Below are positions 1-6,300 of a stretch of DNA of 9,101 bases, one piece after another. Every line of letters begins with the position of its first letter. Position 1 is the first letter of the stretch. The position numbers were made by a program, and so were the translations under genes. Under the pieces are notes generated by a model. It was not told where the DNA came from, made no database searches, and worked only from the letters and a program-made list of their open reading frames with translations. This stretch comes from Giesbergeria sp. (GTDB lineage: Bacteria > Pseudomonadota > Gammaproteobacteria > Burkholderiales > Burkholderiaceae_C), in contig JAUYGP010000222.1 in assembly GCA_030690515.1 (NCBI GenBank), positions 1 through 9,101 on the forward strand. Reading direction: 5' to 3'.

Positions 1-1
1 G

Positions 2-367
2 TGGGCGGCTGACGGCCTGGTGCCGGCGGTGGCGCAGGAGGCGGTCTCCGGCCGCGTGCTGACGATGGCGTGGATGAACCGCGAGGCGCTCGAGCGTACC
101 GTCGAGACCGGGGAGGCGCACTACTGGTCGCGCTCGCGCAAGCGGCTGTGGCACAAGGGCGAGGAGTCGGGCCACGTGCAGACCGTGCATGAAATCCGCG
201 TCGACTGCGACCAGGATGTGGTGCTGCTGCAGGTGACGCAACAAGGCCATGAGCCGGGTATCGCCTGCCACACCGGGCGACACAGCTGTTTCTTCAGTGT
301 TTTGCGCAATGGCGCTTGGCAGAGTGTCGACCCGGTCTTGAAAGACCCGCAAACCATCTACAAGTAA
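2..367 (+). CDS. hisI: phosphoribosyl-AMP cyclohydrolase, 5' end cut by window
   Basis: HisI opens the adenine ring of phosphoribosyl-AMP in the third step of histidine synthesis, in the cytosol, as a zinc-dependent enzyme. The frame is open from the left edge and begins WAADGLVPAVAQE, so the true start lies upstream; probably only some ten residues are missing. Family signatures seen are AWMNREAL, the GEAHYWSRSR and LWHKGEESGH blocks, Cys in VDCDQD, and the paired Cys of IACHTGRHSCFF; these three Cys match the known zinc ligands. The GTG at 20 is internal to the conserved N-terminal region and is not the start. The protein ends after DPQTIYK without a HisE domain, so HisI and HisE are separate proteins here, unlike the enterobacterial fusion. 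hisE starts 5 bases after the stop. Confidence 0.96.
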   Translation, partial: WAADGLVPAVAQEAVSGRVLTMAWMNREALERTVETGEAHYWSRSRKRLWHKGEESGHVQTVHEIRVDCDQDVVLLQVTQQGHEPGIACHTGRHSCFFSVLRNGAWQSVDPVLKDPQTIYK

Positions 368-372
368 GCGCC

Positions 373-771
373 ATGTCCCCTTCCGATATCACGACCCCCT
401 TTGCCGAAGGCGCGCTGGCCCGACTGGCCAGCGTCATCGAGAGCCGCAAGCCTGTTCATGGCGGTGATCCTGAGAAAAGCTATGTCTCCCGCCTGCTGCA
501 CAAGGGGCCGGACGCCTTCCTGAAGAAAATCGGCGAGGAAGCTACCGAGGTGGTCATGGCTGCCAAGGACGTAGACCATGGCGCCGACCCGGCCAAGATC
601 GTCTACGAAGTGGCCGACCTGTGGTTCCACACCATGATCGCGCTGGCGCACTATGGTTTGAGCCCCGCCGATGTGGTGGCCGAATTGGAGCGCCGCGAGG
701 GCACCAGCGGCATCGAGGAAAAAGCCTTGCGCAAGGCTGTTGCGCGCGCAGCGCAAGAGACCGCCCCATGA
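373..771 (+). CDS. hisE: phosphoribosyl-ATP pyrophosphatase
   Basis: HisE hydrolyses phosphoribosyl-ATP to phosphoribosyl-AMP and pyrophosphate, the second step of histidine synthesis, and supplies the substrate of HisI. The protein is 132 residues, slightly longer than many stand-alone HisE proteins, with a short N-terminal extension. It belongs to the all-alpha MazG-like NTP pyrophosphatase fold: the metal-binding signature is seen as KKIGEEATE (Glu55, Glu56, Glu59) and YEVADLWFH (Glu79, Asp82). The SYVSRLLHKG block before it is also typical. I chose ATG 373 because it follows the hisI stop by 5 bases; the frame is open further upstream to 316, but that would run inside hisI. The stop overlaps the next start (ATGA at 768-771), which implies translational coupling. 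Confidence 0.96.
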   Translation: MSPSDITTPFAEGALARLASVIESRKPVHGGDPEKSYVSRLLHKGPDAFLKKIGEEATEVVMAAKDVDHGADPAKIVYEVADLWFHTMIALAHYGLSPADVVAELERREGTSGIEEKALRKAVARAAQETAP

Positions 772-1154
772 GCGACATCATCGATATCCAAACCAGCGAC
801 GAGCGTGCCGAAGGCCTCAAGGCCTGGGGTTGGGTCAGCTATGTGCTGCACCTGATCGTGGCAGTGGGTGCGGTGCTCCCATCGGCGCAGCCGAGCGTGG
901 CGCTGCTGCTCATTGCGCTGGTGATCGACCTCGTCAAGCGCAGCGATGCCCAAGGCACCTGGCAGGCCAGCCATTTTTCGTGGCGCATCCGCACCGTGCT
1001 CTGGGCCGGCGTGCTCTACGTCGTCACCGCGCCGCTGTGGCTGCTGCTCTTTCTGCCGGGCTGGATCGCCTGGTGTGTGATCTCGATCTGGTTCCTGTAC
1101 CGTATCGTGCGCGGCATGGTCGCCATGAACCAGAGCCGGGCCATTGATGCCTGA
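768..1154 (+). CDS. small membrane protein, DUF4870 / Tic20-like family
   Basis: This 128-residue hydrophobic protein has about four predicted membrane segments (roughly residues 20-37, 43-57, 77-95 and 97-113). Between segments 2 and 3 lies a polar loop with SHFSWRIRT, resembling the H-x-x-WQIRT signature of DUF4870/Tic20-like proteins. No biochemical function is established for the bacterial members. The ATG overlaps the hisE stop by 4 bases, so the gene is almost certainly co-transcribed and coupled with hisE. From memory, a protein of this type often follows hisE in Burkholderiales, near HIT and tat genes. Family assignment comes from pattern recognition and would need a profile search. 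Confidence 0.8.
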   Translation: MSDIIDIQTSDERAEGLKAWGWVSYVLHLIVAVGAVLPSAQPSVALLLIALVIDLVKRSDAQGTWQASHFSWRIRTVLWAGVLYVVTAPLWLLLFLPGWIAWCVISIWFLYRIVRGMVAMNQSRAIDA

Positions 1155-2178
1155 ACCGCACAAACCGCCGCAGCGGCTGAACTTGGCACTGCAGGGCGGG
1201 GGGTCGCACGGTGCCCTGACCTGGGGCGTGCTCGATGCCCTGCTGGAAGACGACGGGCTGGATTTTGAAGGTATTAGCGGCACCAGCGCTGGTGCCATGA
1301 ATGCTGTGGCCTTGGCGCATGGTTTTGCTCACGCCGCCCGTGAATTTTCTGACCCGCAGGAAGCCCGCAAGGCAGGTGCCACGCTGGCACGTGCCACCTT
1401 GGCGCGGTTGTGGGAGGGTGTGGGCGCCATGGGTAGCCTGGTGTGGGGAGTGCCCCAGGCGCAGGCATTGCCCGCTTTGTCGCTGATGACCCCGTGGTTC
1501 GCACCAGCGCAGGCCAACCCATTCGACTTCAACCCGCTGCGACGCCTGCTGGAGCGCGAAATCGATTTCGAGCTGTTGTCCACGCCCCGCAAGCAGGGAC
1601 TGCAGGTTTTTGTTTGCGCCACCAACGTGCGCACTGGGCGCGGTGAGATTTTTTCGGGAGCACGCCTCTCGGCCGATGCGGTGATGGCCTCGGCTTGCCT
1701 GCCCATGGTCTTCAAGGCGGTCGAGATCGAGGGAGAGCTGTACTGGGATGGAGGGTATTCGGGCAATCCGGCGCTGCATCCCCTGATTTACCAGGCCGAG
1801 TGCAGCGACATCCTGCTGGTGCAGATCAACCCCATCGAGCACCTGGGTGTGCCCGACACGGTGCCCGAGATCATGGACCGCATGAACGAGGTCACCTTCA
1901 ACGCCAGCTTGCTGGCCGAGTTGCGCGCCATTGAATTTGTCCGCCGCCTGCTGGCCCAGGGCAAACTCGATCCCCGGCGCTACAAGGATGTGCGCATGCA
2001 CCGCATCGATGGTGGTGCTGTATTGGCCGGGATGGGGTCGACCAGCAAGGCGCGGGCAGATCTGGGGTATCTGCGCCAGTTGTTCGAGTTGGGCCGCACG
2101 GCGGGCCAGCAGTGGCTGGTCGCGCACCGGCAAGACCTTGGGGTGCGCGCAAGCCTCAACCTCGCGCACAATGCATGA
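1147..2178 (+). CDS. patatin-like phospholipase
   Basis: This 343-residue protein is a probable serine acyl hydrolase acting on phospholipid or other acyl esters. Seen directly: the glycine-rich oxyanion loop LQGGGSHGAL (residues 15-24), the nucleophile elbow G-T-S-A-G with Ser47, and the DGG motif with Asp201 of the Ser-Asp dyad (YWDGGYSGNPAL). There is no signal peptide, so it should be cytosolic or membrane-peripheral. The C-terminal third (LLVQINPIE, then NEVTFNASLLAELRAIEFV) resembles patatins that carry a DUF3734-type region, though I am less sure of that. ATG 1147 is preferred over the in-frame TTG at 1144; either overlaps the previous gene (by 8 bases from ATG). Substrate and physiological role cannot be read from the sequence. 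Confidence 0.92.
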   Translation: MPEPHKPPQRLNLALQGGGSHGALTWGVLDALLEDDGLDFEGISGTSAGAMNAVALAHGFAHAAREFSDPQEARKAGATLARATLARLWEGVGAMGSLVWGVPQAQALPALSLMTPWFAPAQANPFDFNPLRRLLEREIDFELLSTPRKQGLQVFVCATNVRTGRGEIFSGARLSADAVMASACLPMVFKAVEIEGELYWDGGYSGNPALHPLIYQAECSDILLVQINPIEHLGVPDTVPEIMDRMNEVTFNASLLAELRAIEFVRRLLAQGKLDPRRYKDVRMHRIDGGAVLAGMGSTSKARADLGYLRQLFELGRTAGQQWLVAHRQDLGVRASLNLAHNA

Positions 2179-2207
2179 TTTTTTGAATTGCCAGCCATTT
2201 TTTGACC

Positions 2208-2564
2208 ATGCACGATCCCAACTGTCTCTTCTGCAAAATCATCGCGGGCCAGATTCCGTCCCGCAAGGTGTATGAAGACGAAGAAATTTTTGCATTCCAC
2301 GACATCCATCCTTGGGCCCCCGTGCATTTTTTGATGGTGCCCCGGGTACACATTCCTTCCATGGCGCAGGTGCAACCCGAGCATGCTGGCTTGCTGGGCC
2401 GCATGATGGCGCTTGCACCCCGCCTGGCCCTGGAGCAGGGCTGCAGGCCGTATCCGGACGGTGGATTTCGCGTGGTGGTCAACACCGGTCTGGAAGGTGG
2501 CCAGGAAGTGCACCATCTGCACATGCATGTGCTGGGCGGACCGCGCCCATGGCTCAAGGGCTGA
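2208..2564 (+). CDS. HIT-family nucleotide-binding protein (HinT-like)
   Basis: Histidine triad proteins of this branch hydrolyse nucleoside phosphoramidates and adenylates in the cytosol; the physiological substrate is unsettled. The 118-residue protein contains the triad H-L-H-M-H-V-L (His103, His105, His107), the middle His being the expected nucleophile. It also has an N-terminal CLFCKIIAG with a Cys6-x-x-Cys9 pair seen in zinc-binding members, and FAFHDIHPWAPVH typical of the family. ATG 2208 fits the usual N-terminus (MHDPNCLFC); TTG 2202 would add two residues. No clear Shine-Dalgarno sequence precedes it: the 29-base gap after the patatin gene is T-rich. It lies between the his genes and tatA, an order I recall as common in betaproteobacteria. 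Confidence 0.93.
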   Translation: MHDPNCLFCKIIAGQIPSRKVYEDEEIFAFHDIHPWAPVHFLMVPRVHIPSMAQVQPEHAGLLGRMMALAPRLALEQGCRPYPDGGFRVVVNTGLEGGQEVHHLHMHVLGGPRPWLKG

Positions 2565-2580
2565 TCGTTCCATATCCTCA

Positions 2581-2620
2581 ATCAGGCGTGCACTTTGTCG
2601 GCTTCGCCTTGGCGCTTGAT
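2581..2620 (+). terminator. possible hairpin after the HIT gene
   Basis: ATCAGGCG at 2581-2588 can pair with CGCTTGAT at 2613-2620 (8 pairs including one G-T wobble). A smaller GGC-TTC-GCC hairpin sits inside the loop at 2600-2608. The sequence after the stem is TTTATAT, not a clean T run, so this is only a weak candidate for terminating the his-HIT transcript before tatA. Confidence 0.25.
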
Positions 2621-2679
2621 TTATATCGGAATTACAGGGTTGCAAGGGAATTGACAACCGACCTGTCACGCGTCCCGTC

Positions 2680-2685
2680 TAAAAT
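2680..2685 (+). promoter_or_regulatory. possible -10 element of the tatABC promoter
   Basis: TAAAAT lies in the 147-base gap between the HIT gene and tatA. A start about 7 bases downstream (near 2692) would leave a roughly 20-base leader containing the tatA ribosome site, which is sensible geometry. The only good -35 hexamer nearby, TTGACA at 2651-2656, is 23 bases away, too far for a normal sigma-70 promoter, so the call is tentative. Confidence 0.35.
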
Positions 2686-2699
2686 GAACCGCATTCGTT

Positions 2700-2705
2700 A
2701 GGAGA
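2700..2705 (+). promoter_or_regulatory. ribosome binding site of tatA
   Basis: AGGAGA, six bases before ATG 2712, is among the strongest Shine-Dalgarno sequences in the window. It fits the high TatA level expected relative to TatB and TatC, which lack comparable sites. Confidence 0.8.
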
Positions 2706-2711
2706 TATTCC

Positions 2712-2957
2712 ATGGGCACTTTTTCCATATGGCACTGGCTGATCGTGCTACTGATCGTCGTGATGGTGTTTGGCACCAAAAAGCTTAAGAACATGGGCTC
2801 CGACCTTGGTGGCGCCGTCAAGGGTTTCAAGGACGGCATGAAGGATGGCGGTACGGCTGCGGATGACACTGCGACCAAGCCCCCCGCTGGACAGGTGGGT
2901 AACCAGGCCAGCGTCGATAAGACCACCATCGACGTTGAAGCCAAGCAAAAGAGCTGA
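2712..2957 (+). CDS. tatA: Sec-independent protein translocase subunit TatA
   Basis: TatA is the pore-forming or membrane-thinning subunit of the twin-arginine translocase, which moves folded proteins across the inner membrane. The 81-residue protein has one N-terminal membrane helix (about residues 6-20), the Phe20-Gly21 hinge, then the amphipathic helix GTKKLKNMGSDLGGAVKGFK. A polar tail rich in Asp, Ala and Lys follows. This architecture, and the absence of Pro after the hinge Gly, separates TatA from TatB. It is the first gene of tatABC, with a strong ribosome site and a 147-base upstream gap that may hold its own promoter. Confidence 0.97.
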   Translation: MGTFSIWHWLIVLLIVVMVFGTKKLKNMGSDLGGAVKGFKDGMKDGGTAADDTATKPPAGQVGNQASVDKTTIDVEAKQKS

Positions 2958-2977
2958 GGCCGGGTACCGCAGACTCC

Positions 2978-3439
2978 ATGATTGATATTGGCCTCTCCAA
3001 AATGGCGCTGATCGGCGTGGTGGCGCTCGTCGTCATCGGGCCGGAGAAGCTGCCGCGCGTGGCGCGCACCGTAGGTACCTTGTTGGGCAAGGCGCAGCGC
3101 TACGTGGCCGACGTCAAATCGGAGGTCAACCGTTCCATGGAGCTCGATGAGCTCAAGAAAATGAAGGAAACGGTGGAAGGCGCCGCCCGCGACGTTGAGC
3201 AATCGGTCCATACCGCTGCCAGCGATTTCGAAAAGGACTGGGCCGAAGCCACGGGCGAGGCCAGCGCAGCCCTCGAGGGCAACGCCACAGTGGTCCCCGC
3301 CTACCATCATCCAGGTAAAAACTGGCGTCTCAAGCGCGGGGCCATGCCGCAGTGGTACAAGTCACGCAACGGCGTCCGCACCAAGGCACTATCGGGCGCG
3401 GCGCGCGTGGCGCGCTATCGGCCACAGAAATTTCATTGA
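2978..3439 (+). CDS. tatB: Sec-independent protein translocase subunit TatB
   Basis: TatB forms the signal-peptide receptor complex with TatC. The 153-residue protein has an N-terminal membrane helix (about residues 6-20), the TatB-type Gly21-Pro22 hinge in VIGPEKLPRVART, and a long charged amphipathic/helical region (about 25-80). It ends in a basic tail ending ARYRPQKFH. Residue 8 is Lys (MIDIGLSK), where E. coli TatB has Glu (MFDIGFSE). The gene starts 20 bases after the tatA stop with only a weak ribosome site, so translation probably depends partly on tatA. A perfect GC inverted repeat (GCGCGC-GTG-GCGCGC, 3401-3415) lies in its last codons. Confidence 0.95.
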   Translation: MIDIGLSKMALIGVVALVVIGPEKLPRVARTVGTLLGKAQRYVADVKSEVNRSMELDELKKMKETVEGAARDVEQSVHTAASDFEKDWAEATGEASAALEGNATVVPAYHHPGKNWRLKRGAMPQWYKSRNGVRTKALSGAARVARYRPQKFH

Positions 3440-3443
3440 CGCC

Positions 3444-3457
3444 GCGCCACGGGGCGC
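3444..3457 (+). repeat. GC hairpin between tatB and tatC
   Basis: GCGCC (3444-3448) pairs with GGCGC (3453-3457) around the loop ACGG, in the 53-base gap just after the tatB stop. No T run follows, so it is not an intrinsic terminator. It may stabilise mRNA or influence tatC translation, or be a by-product of high GC content. Confidence 0.35.
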
Positions 3458-3492
3458 TGCAAGGCCGGGCGTGAAGTCCGCACTATTCCGAC

Positions 3493-4284
3493 ATGTCCGA
3501 AACACCATCCCAAGAAGACGAGCTGGCCGGTACCGAGCAGCCGTTTGTGCAGCACCTCATGGAGTTGCGCGACCGCCTGGTCAAGGCCATGGTGGCCGTG
3601 GGCGTCGTGGCCGCCGTGCTGTTTTTTTTCCCCGGCCCGGGCGCCCTCTATGATTTGCTGGCCGCGCCGCTGGTGGCGCACCTGCCCAAGGGGGCCACGC
3701 TGATCGCCACTTCGGTGATTTCGCCTTTCATGGTGCCGCTCAAGATATTGCTGATGTCGGCCTTTCTGGTCGCGCTGCCCGTGGTGCTTTGGCAGGTCTG
3801 GAGCTTTGTGGCGCCGGGCCTGTATGCGCATGAAAAACGCCTGGTTTTGCCGCTGGTGGTCTCCAGCACGTTGCTGTTCTTTATTGGCGTGGCGTTTTGC
3901 TATTTCTTTGTCTTTGGCCAAGTGTTCAGCTTTATCCAGAGCTTTGCGCCCAAGAGCATCACGGCCGCACCCGATATTGAGGCCTACCTGAGCTTCGTGA
4001 TGACGATGTTCATCGCGTTTGGCCTGGCGTTCGAGGTGCCCATTGTCGTGATCGTACTGGCCCGCATGGGCCTGGTGAGCGTCGAAAAGCTCAAGGCCTT
4101 TCGCGGCTATTTCATCGTACTGGCCTTCATCATTGCAGCGGTCGTCACCCCGCCCGATGTGGTGTCGCAGCTCGCACTGGCGATTCCTATGGTGCTGCTC
4201 TACGAAATAGGCATCTGGGCCGCGCAGCTGTTTATCCGGCACACCCAGGCGCCTGAAGAGGCCGAGGAAAAGGCTTCTTCCTGA
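3493..4284 (+). CDS. tatC: Sec-independent protein translocase subunit TatC
   Basis: TatC is the six-helix membrane subunit that binds twin-arginine signal peptides and assembles TatA. The 263-residue protein aligns along its length with E. coli TatC as I recall it. It has the cytosolic N-terminal HLMELRDRL (Glu24 and Arg26 matching E. coli Glu15 and Arg17), and VWSFVAPGLYAHEKRLV (Phe105 and Glu114 matching Phe94 and Glu103). It also has AFEVP with Glu181 and TPPDVVSQ with Asp222 and Gln226. Phe18 and Asp27 stand where E. coli has Leu9 and Lys18. The C-terminal tail is acidic. No strong ribosome site is seen before ATG 3493. The stop is 10 bases from the stop of the leftward protease gene. 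Confidence 0.97.
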   Translation: MSETPSQEDELAGTEQPFVQHLMELRDRLVKAMVAVGVVAAVLFFFPGPGALYDLLAAPLVAHLPKGATLIATSVISPFMVPLKILLMSAFLVALPVVLWQVWSFVAPGLYAHEKRLVLPLVVSSTLLFFIGVAFCYFFVFGQVFSFIQSFAPKSITAAPDIEAYLSFVMTMFIAFGLAFEVPIVVIVLARMGLVSVEKLKAFRGYFIVLAFIIAAVVTPPDVVSQLALAIPMVLLYEIGIWAAQLFIRHTQAPEEAEEKASS

Positions 4285-4294
4285 GCGTTTCCGA

Positions 4295-5446
4295 TCAACG
4301 CTGTTGTTGCGCGCGCTGCTGGCGTGGTCGCACGCCGGGGGTCAACTCTAGTTCCAGTATCTTGTCGCCGCGTTGTACCTGAACAGCGGATTTTTCTCCG
4401 GGCCGCAGGGCCGCCACGGCAGAAAGCAGGCCGGGAACGCTGCCAATCGGCTTGCCCGCCACTTGCAAAATCACGTCGCCGGGCCGTATGCCCCCCGCGC
4501 CAGCGGGGCCGTCCTGCAGTACACCGGTAATGATGACGCCCTCGGTGGCCTTGATGCCAAAGGTTTCCGCCAGTTCGGGCGAGAGCTCGCTCGGCTCTAC
4601 CCCAATCCAGCCCCGCGTGACCTGCCCGTCGCGCACGATGCCGTCGAGCACCATTTTGGCGGTGGATACCGGAATGGCGAATCCGATGCCCAGGCTGCCG
4701 CCCGAGCGCGAATAGATCGCGGTGTTGATGCCCAGCAGGTTGCCGTGCACGTCGACCAGCGCTCCGCCCGAATTGCCAGGGTTGATGGCGGCGTCCGTCT
4801 GGATGAAGTTCTCGAACGTGTTGATGCCTAGCTGGCTGCGCCCCAGCGCGCTGACGATGCCGCTGGTCACCGTTTGCCCCACGCCAAACGGGTTGCCGAT
4901 GGCCAGCACCTGGTCGCCCACGGCGAGTTCGTCGGAGTTGCCCAGCACGATCACGGGCAGCTTGTCTAGTTCGATTTTCAGGATAGCCAGATCCGTCTCT
5001 GGATCGGTGCCTATGGTGCGTGCGCGTGCGCGGCGGCTGTCGGAGAGGGTCACGTCGATTTCGTCGGCGCCCTCCACCACATGGTTGTTGGTGAGGATGT
5101 AGCCGTCCTGGCTGATGATGACGCCGCTGCCCAGGCCCGCTTGGGCCTGGCTGCCCTGGTCGCCAAAGAAGAACTGGAACCAGGGGTCGTTGCTGCGCGG
5201 GTCGCGCACGGCCGCCTTGCTGGTGTTGATGCTGACCACCGCCGGCGAGGCCTTGCGCGCCGCCACGCTCAGGCTGCCAGGTGCCGGAATGTCGGGGTTG
5301 CCTGGTGGGGCCTCGATCAGGGAAATACCCGCGCCCGAGCGCGTGGCGCCGCGGCGAATCCAGTCGGGCTGGAGCGTGGCCACGACAAAATAGGTCGCGA
5401 CCAGCACCGTCACGGTTTGCGAAAACAGCAGCCAGATGCGTTTCAT
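4295..5446 (-). CDS. DegS/HtrA-type periplasmic serine protease, single PDZ
   Basis: This is a trypsin-like envelope protease of the S1C family. The 383-residue protein begins with one hydrophobic segment (about residues 4-24) without an obvious cleavage site, so it is probably anchored in the inner membrane and faces the periplasm. The catalytic triad is visible: His122 (LTNNHVV), Asp152 (ETDLAIL) and Ser226 (GNSGGAL), in a domain from about 60 to 270. One PDZ domain follows (about 280-370, beginning GWIGVEP). One anchor plus one PDZ is the architecture of E. coli DegS, which triggers sigma-E by cutting RseA; that role is inference. The last residues (RPRQQRAQQQR) form an unusual Arg/Gln-rich tail. 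It is divergent from the Nif3-family gene and convergent with tatC. Confidence 0.93.
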   Translation of the reverse strand: MKRIWLLFSQTVTVLVATYFVVATLQPDWIRRGATRSGAGISLIEAPPGNPDIPAPGSLSVAARKASPAVVSINTSKAAVRDPRSNDPWFQFFFGDQGSQAQAGLGSGVIISQDGYILTNNHVVEGADEIDVTLSDSRRARARTIGTDPETDLAILKIELDKLPVIVLGNSDELAVGDQVLAIGNPFGVGQTVTSGIVSALGRSQLGINTFENFIQTDAAINPGNSGGALVDVHGNLLGINTAIYSRSGGSLGIGFAIPVSTAKMVLDGIVRDGQVTRGWIGVEPSELSPELAETFGIKATEGVIITGVLQDGPAGAGGIRPGDVILQVAGKPIGSVPGLLSAVAALRPGEKSAVQVQRGDKILELELTPGVRPRQQRAQQQR

Positions 5447-5470
5447 GGAGATCAGTTAAAAGTAGTTGCG

Positions 5471-5513
5471 CTATTGTCGCGCAAGCGCCTGTGCCCGTCC
5501 CGCAGGACAATAG
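5471..5513. promoter_or_regulatory. inverted repeat in the divergent protease/Nif3 promoter region
   Basis: CTATTGTC (5471-5478) and GACAATAG (5506-5513) form a perfect 8-base inverted repeat separated by 27 bases in a 71-base gap between divergent genes. Each arm contains GACAAT read outward, which resembles a -10 hexamer for the gene on its side. Neither has a good -35 hexamer at 16-18 bases. The arms could be paired -10 elements or operator half-sites. Confidence 0.4.
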
Positions 5514-5517
5514 ACCC

Positions 5518-6270
5518 ATGAGCATTTCCCGAGATACCCTGCGGCAAGCACTGGATACGCTGCTGCAACCCGAGCGTTTCAAGGACTATGGCCCCAACGG
5601 CCTGCAGGTCGAGGGCAAGGACGCCATCACCCGCATCGTCAGCGGTGTGACCGCCAGCCGCGCCCTGATCGATGCGGCGATTGCCGAGCGTGCCGATGCG
5701 ATTCTTGTGCACCACGGCCTGTTTTGGCGCGGCCAGGACGGGCGTGTCACGGGTTGGATGAAGCAGCGGCTGCAAAGGCTGCTGGCGCACGACATCAACC
5801 TGTTTGCCTACCACCTGCCGCTGGATGCGCACCCCGAACTGGGCAACAACGCACAACTGGGGAAGCAACTGGGCTGGGTCAGCGACGCGCGGTTTGGCGA
5901 GCAGGACCTTGGGTGCCTGGCTCCCGTCCGCTACGCCAGCGCGCAGGCACTGGCGCAGCATGTGGGACAGGTGCTGGGGCGCACAGCCACCCTTGTTGCG
6001 CCACAGGAGGATCGCCCGGTGGCGCGTGTGGCTTGGTGTTCTGGTGGCGCACAAAGCTATTTTGAAGCGGCGATTGCCGCCGGTGCCGATGCCTTTGTGA
6101 CCGGGGAGATTTCAGAGCCACAGGCCCATTTGGCGCGCGAAACGGGGGTGGCCTACATTGCCGCTGGCCACCATGCCACTGAGCGTTACGGCGCACCGGC
6201 CGTAGCCGCCCGCATGGCAGCGCAATGGGGGCTGGAGCATGTGTTCATCGATATTGACAATCCGGCGTGA
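5518..6270 (+). CDS. Nif3-like dinuclear metal centre hexameric protein (YbgI family)
   Basis: The Nif3/YbgI family forms ring-shaped hexamers with a two-metal site; its members have also been annotated as GTP cyclohydrolase I type 2, but the true function is unsettled. The 250-residue protein has NGLQVEG, VHHGLFW (His65, His66), YHLPLDAHPELGNN (Asp103) and AGHHATERYG (His218, Glu222). Their spacing matches the metal ligands I recall for E. coli YbgI. ATG 5518 is chosen because AGGA lies ten bases upstream at 5504-5507 and MSISRDTLRQALD is a typical N-terminus. The frame is open upstream to 5281, but that part overlaps the divergent protease gene. It is probably cytosolic and, with 103 bases of AT-rich DNA before pdxA, may be a single-gene unit. 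Confidence 0.93.
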   Translation: MSISRDTLRQALDTLLQPERFKDYGPNGLQVEGKDAITRIVSGVTASRALIDAAIAERADAILVHHGLFWRGQDGRVTGWMKQRLQRLLAHDINLFAYHLPLDAHPELGNNAQLGKQLGWVSDARFGEQDLGCLAPVRYASAQALAQHVGQVLGRTATLVAPQEDRPVARVAWCSGGAQSYFEAAIAAGADAFVTGEISEPQAHLARETGVAYIAAGHHATERYGAPAVAARMAAQWGLEHVFIDIDNPA

Positions 6271-6300
6271 ACCATCGAAACATTCGGTGTTCATATATTT

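Noticed and set aside
20..367. hisI starting at GTG 20 as a complete gene
   Set aside because: Conserved HisI residues continue in frame upstream of 20 to the window edge, so the gene is truncated by the window rather than starting here.
1024..2169. 381-codon open frame on the minus strand opposite the patatin gene
   Set aside because: The product is rich in His, Gln, Arg and Gly without recognisable motifs, and it lies opposite a clear patatin with all catalytic motifs. Long antisense frames are expected in high-GC DNA.
2651..2685. TTGACA plus TAAAAT as a full sigma-70 promoter for tatA
   Set aside because: The spacer is 23 bases, far outside 16-18; only the -10 element is kept as a tentative feature.
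3433..4242. 269-codon minus-strand frame opposite tatC
   Set aside because: His/Gln/Arg-rich shadow of the hydrophobic TatC codons; no family resemblance.
4200..5582. 460-codon minus-strand frame overlapping the protease gene
   Set aside because: It is the same strand but a different frame from the DegS-like gene; its translation is Arg/Gly/His-rich low complexity, and the real frame has the full catalytic triad.
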